NCBI GenBank assembly: GCA_916048095.2
Contig: OU696594.1
Location: 5,179,781 to 5,243,780, forward strand
Direction of reading: 5' to 3'
DNA: 64,000 nt
Source of the DNA: Sacculina carcini
Lineage: Eukaryota > Arthropoda > Thecostraca > Sacculinidae
The translations under genes and the position numbers were made by a program. Under the pieces are notes generated by a model. It saw nothing but the letters and a program-made list of their open reading frames with translations, ran no database searches and was not told the DNA's origin. Numbering within the stretch: the stretch's first letter is position 1; the number at the start of each line of letters is the position of its first letter. Of this stretch, positions 57,687 through 64,000 are shown piece by piece.

Positions 57687-58028
57687 TGTTGACTCCGTGA
57701 TGTAGTGGTAGCACACCCGCCTCACAAGCGGGAGGTCCGTGGTTCAAAACCCGGCGGAGGAGAATTTCATTGGGTGGATTATATAATCCAACAGTCCCTG
57801 TTCACCCAGCAGTAAATGATGGTACCAGATATCAGTCATGTGTAGTGTCATGCATTCTGGGGAGGTGGTCCTCTCTAATACTTCTTCCGTTCTTGTGGCG
57901 TCATAGCGTGGAGAGGGTTGGTTCTGCGGTGGCAGCGAGCTGCACGGGACACACCTGTGTGTGTTCATAAGCTTCGGCTTCTTCCCGTGTAGCAGCTGTC
58001 ACTTGAGACCTTCAACCTTTAACGTTAA
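57687..58028 (+). mobile_element. tRNA-Val-derived SINE copy 9
   Basis: Plus copy with head GTTGACTCCGTGATGTAGTG and tail CTTCAACCTTTAACGTTAA. Inserted within or next to the dispersed repeat that the hAT element also hit. Confidence 0.9.
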
Positions 58029-58342
58029 TCTTCATACCATTATCCAGAAATGGACGGCATCTGGGCATTTGGTTCAATTACCTCCAAGAAATATGTTTCA
58101 TGGCAAACTACAGATTTGCTTTTAACAAGAGAGTCAAAAATAGATATGGCTTTCATGTTTGTGAGTATTGTGGTATTGTGATGTTTGTTTGTTTTTTGTT
58201 CTGAGCACGGCAATAAATTATTGAACTTTTTCAAAAAATAATATACTTGAAAGCAAAAATTGTAAAATTCACAAATTTATCATAATTTTTTATTATTCTA
58301 TCAATTTAATCATGGTTTTGGTAGATTGACTATTGTTGTACA

Positions 58343-58344
<2 letters not shown>

Positions 58345-58429
<85 letters not shown>

Positions 58430-58447
58430 AGTGTGTGTGTGTGTGTT
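58345..58447. repeat. (TG)n microsatellite
   Basis: Nearly pure TG with a short GAGAG interruption. Confidence 0.97.
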
Positions 58448-59079
58448 TACCTTTTGTCCTAACCCTCTGACACTTCGAAACTTGAGTCCGTGTAGCGTCG
58501 TGGGTTCGAAGATGAAGACTGCTCCGAAGTTGGTTGTTGGCTCTCTATTGGCTCAGGTTAGTTGGCTAACTCTAGTGCAATGGCGTAGACAGGAGGGTGG
58601 AGGGTTCGGTTCGCGTCGGCTGGCAAGTTTTTTTAGGAGAGGAACGCAAAAACTGCTGAAGGCATTGTTATATTAATTATGTTAATTATAAATATGTTAT
58701 TTATTATATTAGTATGTTAATTAATTTGTTATGTTAATTATCAGTTATATCTGAGTCGCATTTCTGAATATACTGTTATTTTTTGCTGTTTCAATAACTC
58801 AAATAACAGAATTAAGGCAAGATTGATTGAAAATAATGAGCTTCTCCGATTATGTGACTAGAAGCATGTATTATATATAATGGAGTTTGTCGTTTTCAGT
58901 TATAGACTTGTTAATTCCCTATTACACAGTCGTTTTGATGCACGCAGAGTCTCTTGTGGCTAAAAGACCCACAAGCATACATAGTCTGGGGCTACAGATA
59001 TCCTAGCTACGCCCCTACAATTGCGTATCCGATGCTTTCCAAAACCTCTGCCAATTTTGCGATAGACTCCAGCAAATAC

Positions 59080-59400
59080 AACAACATATATTTGATTTAG
59101 CGCACATAGCAACAATGGCGCGATTAAGAAAGAACAAAAATACCACAGAAAAAAAATACAACAGCTACACGTCGACGCAATATGAAACAAACATTGAGCG
59201 CAATAAATAATCATAAGAATAAAACATACACACACAGTAAGAATAAGAAATTCACACACATTTTCAGTACAAAGATAATCAGGTAGAGATAGGAGATAGA
59301 AGAATTGATTACAGGACACAAAAAACACGTATTGTGTGGTCGTATTGTGTACACGTATAGTCGCATTGTGTTTCGCTGTATTCAACGATTCGTTGATGGA
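59080..59400 (-). repeat. Probable second copy of the (TTG)-tailed LINE 3' end
   Basis: TTTAGCGCACATAGCAACAA and ATGGCGCGATTAAGAAAGAA resemble 61250-61290 (AATATAGCGCCAAATATACA, ATGGTGCGATGA). Diverged. A 141-codon frame here has no recognised domain. Confidence 0.45.
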
Positions 59401-60520
59401 TCATAAAATTACGCTGTCTAGTTAACATCTTTCGTTGTAATAGATGTTAGATACGATATACATCGCTCCGAAATACTGCATCATTTTCAAACTAGCGGTC
59501 ATTTCTAGCAGCCCCCTAGATTTTTGTTAGCTACATCCAGAAGATGTTACTACAAACGTCAAAATAACACATTTTTTCAATTCTATATTCATGCATACAA
59601 TTTGAACTTCCTTTGAGAAAAAATGTTTTTTCTTCCAGACAAAAATATGAAGCATACGTAATATAAATTTTCTTTAATTTTTCACCAAAATTATCGCAAC
59701 CCTAAGAATTCAAGTTCATACCCTTAGGGTTATTTCAATTCAGTTCACTCACCTGTACACAGTAGAGAAAAAAATTCCAATATATTTTAAGCTTTCAAAT
59801 GAATATTTTGTTTATTGGTTGTTTAACTCATATATTTTTAATATTTTATATATGGTTGTTTGTTTATTGATGAATCATTACATTGTCTATTCATCGATTA
59901 TATACCCAATTTTTTTGCTTTGAATTTAGAATATTCAATACAATGCTTGCACAAAATTAACGTGACGAATGCAACAAACAAAAAACAATAATTTTGCAAT
60001 TTGGTTTTTCACTCTCTACTTTACTCGGTAAAATAAAATAAATCGATGTAATGAATAGATCAATTTAGTAGTAAAAAACGTGATCAATGAAAACGCATTT
60101 AATTTCATACCAAAGTGCAGAAAATTAGAATTACTTGAAGCAATAACCAAACCAAATTCCCTTCCAACTTGTGGGGCTGTTCGGTTAAAAATATGGGTTA
60201 TTTGAGAGTTAGGGATTTGAATCCCATCAAAGTAAGAAACGTTGGGGCTTGTGTGCTGTAATTTCTAATAGTTCGCAAAATCCAACTCAGAAATCGACAG
60301 CCCAAAAATATGAAGCCACACGTATTGGTTCAATAAATTCCTGTGTTTTATAAATTCCATAATTAAGTCAACACACGGTGAATATATACATTATTGGCTC
60401 TGTTAGCTTGCTATCAAACGGTATGATTAACTGTAAATGCATAACGATTTTTCATGACGAAATATACGATAAAACCTCTAATTGAACGGCAATACGGCAG
60501 AATACTTGAAAATTGAACAG
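59400..60520. other. No gene seen
   Basis: AT-rich sequence between the possible LINE tail and MITE family A copy 6. Confidence 0.5.
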
Positions 60521-60722
60521 CACCTGAGAAATTCAGTAATAAATTCAGTTGTTCGTTCGAAATAAAATGTCAAAAAGTCACTATAGAAATGATAATAAAC
60601 GATAATTCTGATAAAAAAAACACACACACATATAGTTGTCCTGTTCTGTCCGACCTTTAATTACCCACTTGACAACCCATAAGTGGGGTAATTTACCCAC
60701 ACAGGTTACAGACCACCGGGGC
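60520..60722. repeat. MITE family A copy 6
   Basis: Body TAGTTGTCCTGTTCTGTCCG and ACCTTTAATTACCCACTTGA, ending GGTTACAGACCACCGGGG. Confidence 0.75.
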
Positions 60723-61219
60723 TGGAGACCCCCCCCCAAAAAAATATGTCAAACTCCCCTAAGGTCCCCCAAAAAATCATAATCATTGACATATACATTT
60801 CTTACCACTCAAAATTTAACTTTATCGTCTTACATTAATCATATTTGTCTTACAGGAATTAAGTATTTGTTACTGTAATTATATGTTCAATCCTATGGTA
60901 TTCACCTAGTTTCGTTCAATATATAAGGTCCTGTAATTATGGTTCAAGTTCGAGGACTGAATCAGTGTGCCCCAGTGCCTTATTATAATATTATGTAGTC
61001 GGCGTTCGAGTGTAGCTCTTCATGCTTCGCCAAGCCCCCTCAACTTTTTCCTTAGCCCCCCATCGGAAAAATCCTGGTGTCGACAATGCCCGAATATAAG
61101 AGAGCCCCGATTATAACAGAGTATTTCTTTCTAGCCCGTCTTCTATATACTTTACGTGTAATTTTTCCCCGGGATATAAGAAGACTTTTTCTCCACTGTC
61201 CCGAAAACTATCTTATATA

Positions 61220-61885
61220 TCAACAACAACAACAACAACAACATGTATTTAATATAGCGCCAAATATACAATGGTGCGATGACAGGATGAGATAAAAAAT
61301 GATATAGTATGTATGTTTATAAAATAAATGAAACAAATGTCAGAATAGCTAAGAGCATGACAGACAAAATTCAACAGGCGTATATACAAAAGAAAAACAC
61401 GAACCCATTCAACAGGGAGAGGTAGACTCAAGAAGATGTGCATGCAGAGCAGAAGAGAAGGATCGAAGTGAAGGGGATGACCGGATACGAGAAGGCAAGG
61501 AGTTATAGAGACGAGGAGCAAAGAAGTAGAAAGATTTCGCCGACCAGGACGACTCCAAAACTGCTCGAGGACAGTGAAGAGAGTGAAGACGACGACCTGA
61601 GTGTCGAGGTTCAGATAGTAGAGAGCGGAGGTAAGAAGGAGAGGAGGATGAGCGGATAATTTTAAAGACAGCACAGTTTATAGTTGATCCGAGCCTGAAC
61701 AGGAAGCCAGGCAAGTTTATGTAAGTAGGGAGAAGTTGGCGTGCGCGGAGGAAGACGGAAAACAAAGAGACATGATAACCCCGCGGGTTACAATGTAAAT
61801 CCACCATAATCTGACAAATATTCATAGACATTGACTTGCCATACAAACTGACATACACACACACATGACCGTATATCTCAGCCAT
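61220..61885 (-). pseudogene. LINE RT C-terminal fragment with (TTG)n tail
   Basis: Minus strand, frame 61885-61409: SSPSYLRSLLSEPRHSGRRL, then SFYFFAPRLYNSLPSRIRSS, then LRSFSSALHAHLLES, the 'APRLWNSLP' tail of L2/RTE-like RTs. It is followed by a 3' UTR ending TTTGGCGCTATATTAAATAC and (TTG)n at 61241-61222. Confidence 0.8.
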
Positions 61886-61889
61886 TAAG

Positions 61890-62517
61890 CCCGTATATTA
61901 ATTAACAATTCTACTGAATATTTTCCATTGGTGGGTCTATGTCTAATGTCCAGATAGCTATTTTACAGGGTCTTAAAATTCAGTCTGTCAGAGTTTTATC
62001 GATCCAAAAGAACAAGTTTCATTATAGTATTATAGTAGAATGCAATAGTTTGATGAAAAACGTAAGTTAACACGTAAATGTGGGAAATAACATTTTTTCA
62101 ACATATTGTATATATAATATAAACGGAGCAATTGAAAATACTACCGGGAAAAAAGTTTAAATTCTGGATGATCATATAAAAATGGCCGTGTTAATATAAA
62201 AACCTTGTATTTCAGGTCTGAAATGTGGATGTCCATTTGTGTACAAGCCCGGGTGATTACAGTATTAGTAATCTGAATCTTGGCTCAGTTGGCTAAGTGC
62301 ATTGGCCCTTCAAATAATTCTACAGAATTCTATTACAATACACACAGACGCTATAAAGAGTATATTACGTATATTATCACAAAGACATTACAATCATGCA
62401 TATACAACGTTATATGAGCCATCATAAATTAGTAATATATCATTGATAAGCAAGTATCAAAATACGTACACAGTCTTTTACGATCTTTAAATTATTTTTC
62501 TACGGAATCACTGGCGG

Positions 62518-62600
<83 letters not shown>
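61890..62600. other. No gene seen; ends in (TA)n
   Basis: AT-rich sequence, then (TA)n 62521-62600 that hosts the MITE. The matching (TA)n resumes at 62992-63060. Confidence 0.6.
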
Positions 62601-62604
<4 letters not shown>

Positions 62605-62988
62605 TAAATGCTCTTTTTATCCGACATGCCGGATTATTTTTCGACCCCCTGCGTATGGTGTCGGATTATAAGAGCCTGCCGGATTATTAGAGCAAGTCAG
62701 ATTATTTTTGGTCACTCCGTACGGTAGGATTGCGCAAAAACTGCAACAACAAAAAAATGGTGCACTGATAACAGGGACGAGAGAAGACGCATATCTCCAC
62801 AGTGTATTGTTCTGTGTAGTAATCGCCCACGTGTCTTTTGTTATTATGCAATCCCACAATCGCATCTCAAGCGAGGATGAGCTCCAGCTTCACGAAGGTG
62901 CCGGATTATTAGAGCCTGCCGGATTATTTTTAACCCATACCTGATGGTGCCGGATTATTAGAGCCTGTCGGATAAATATAGCATTTAC

Positions 62989-62991
<3 letters not shown>
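62601..62991. mobile_element. MITE in a (TA)n tract, about 25-bp terminal inverted repeats
   Basis: Left TCGTAAATGCTCTTTTTATC CGACA, right TGTCGGATAAATATAGCATT TACGGT. Both flanks are (TA)n, fitting TA target choice of Tc1/mariner-like elements. The interior repeats GCCGGATTATTAGAGCCTG several times. Confidence 0.75.
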
Positions 62992-63064
<73 letters not shown>

Positions 63065-63414
63065 ACCTCTCCTACCAAAAAAATTTACGCCCAAACATCT
63101 CACTAAATAAGCTTCATAGATCACAGTTGATAGAAAAAAGTCAGCGATAGTTTTAAATTAAGTTTGCGCGAATAATTGGACATAAATTCGCCCTTCAATC
63201 ATAATTCTGACAATTTCGCACTGATATGTGCCTGTTTGTCATAGTTAATGTCTTATAATTTGACAGAGCATCAAATTAGAACAGTTATATGCACCAGGTA
63301 CCAGGTATATTGCAGATATTGCCGTGTATATATTGCATAAAGTGTATATATTTCAGAACTTTTAAGCTTTTTTATCTCTCCGATTGTCTGTTTGGCAATG
63401 AGCCAATTTTTCAT

Positions 63415-63615
63415 TTTTCTGAATGAAATGCAGTAAATTCTGCTAATAAATATGTTCCATCAAAATTAAATGACATGAAGTCACTAAATAAACGAAATTA
63501 AACGAATTTCAATTGATAAAAACACACACATAGTTGTCCTGTTCTGTCCGACCTTTAGCTTCCCACTTGACAATTCCTTCATTAACCCACCAATGGGGAA
63601 TTTCTCACACAAACA
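63415..63615. repeat. MITE family A copy 7
   Basis: Body TAGTTGTCCTGTTCTGTCCG, ACCTTTAGCTTCCCACTTGA, CCACCAATGGGGAATTTCTC. Confidence 0.75.
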
Positions 63616-64000
63616 CACACAAGTTAATAGCCAAATATATAAATAAAACAGCCCAATTCTCCCGTAACCATATATTTAACAGTACTAAAAGTCACAACGT
63701 CCAACACACACAGACGTGGATGTATGCGACCTCATACCACTGGTGTATGCACGGTTATACACTACTTATCATACACTTAAACTCTTCATACAAGCACACA
63801 CACACACACACACTAACACAAACACACGCACACAGAGACACAAACAGAAATATATTTAGAGAATCACAAAAGTGAATACAGAACGTAAGAGGGTGGAAAA
63901 AGATAAATAAAATATCTCCCGCAAGCATAGCAGAGCAAAATAGAGCCGCATAAATTTCAAACACACAGACACACACATACATACTAACACACACACACAC

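Noticed and set aside
58960..59385. 141-codon hydrophobic minus-strand frame as a gene
   Set aside because: It overlaps a probable LINE 3' end and shows no domain or splice support.

Overview
The window looks like nuclear DNA of an invertebrate animal. Two metazoan genes are split by short GT-AG introns, and most of the rest is microsatellite, minisatellite and transposable-element sequence. I cannot fix the phylum. The mix of tRNA-derived SINEs, LINEs, hAT elements and long (TG)n tracts fits many lophotrochozoans or arthropods.

Left part, 1-11 kb, plus strand: the 3' part of a cyclic-nucleotide phosphodiesterase gene of the PDE5/6/11 group. I assembled eleven exons (840-10768) by homology and splice phase. 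They cover the end of a GAF domain, the linker and the whole catalytic domain to the stop codon. All metal-binding motifs and the purine-binding Gln/Phe are present. The 5' part of the gene lies outside the window.

Middle part, 25.8-36.7 kb, minus strand: a complete-looking class A peptide GPCR in seven coding exons (36608 to 25848), about 383 residues. Its last exon runs into a tRNA-Val-type SINE that supplies the stop codon. The PDE and GPCR genes converge and are separated by about 15 kb of repeats (10.8-25.8 kb). A second possible minus-strand gene end (19683-19972) and two possible minus-strand exons near 51-52 kb are weaker.

Right part, 38-64 kb, is mostly mobile DNA. It holds an intact-frame LINE (38223-41528) with a 2A-like DVEMNPGP motif ahead of its endonuclease; a decayed minus-strand LINE about 6 kb long whose ORF1 region carries two expanded minisatellites; a 475-bp foldback element with 221-bp arms and 8-bp target duplications; and a 3.5-kb hAT element with exact 8-bp target duplications and an internally deleted transposase. 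The hAT insertion is supported by a related empty site at about 12.2 kb. A LINE 3' fragment and a TA-inserted MITE lie further right.

Dispersed families link the regions: about ten copies of a tRNA-Val-derived SINE of about 330 bp; five copies of the LINE 3' tail ending in (TAA)n; hAT-type MITEs with CAGTGGTT ends; MITEs with CAGTGGCG-type ends; and MITEs with GGGCGTAGAT ends. I saw no bacterial operon, CRISPR array, rRNA gene or functional tRNA gene.
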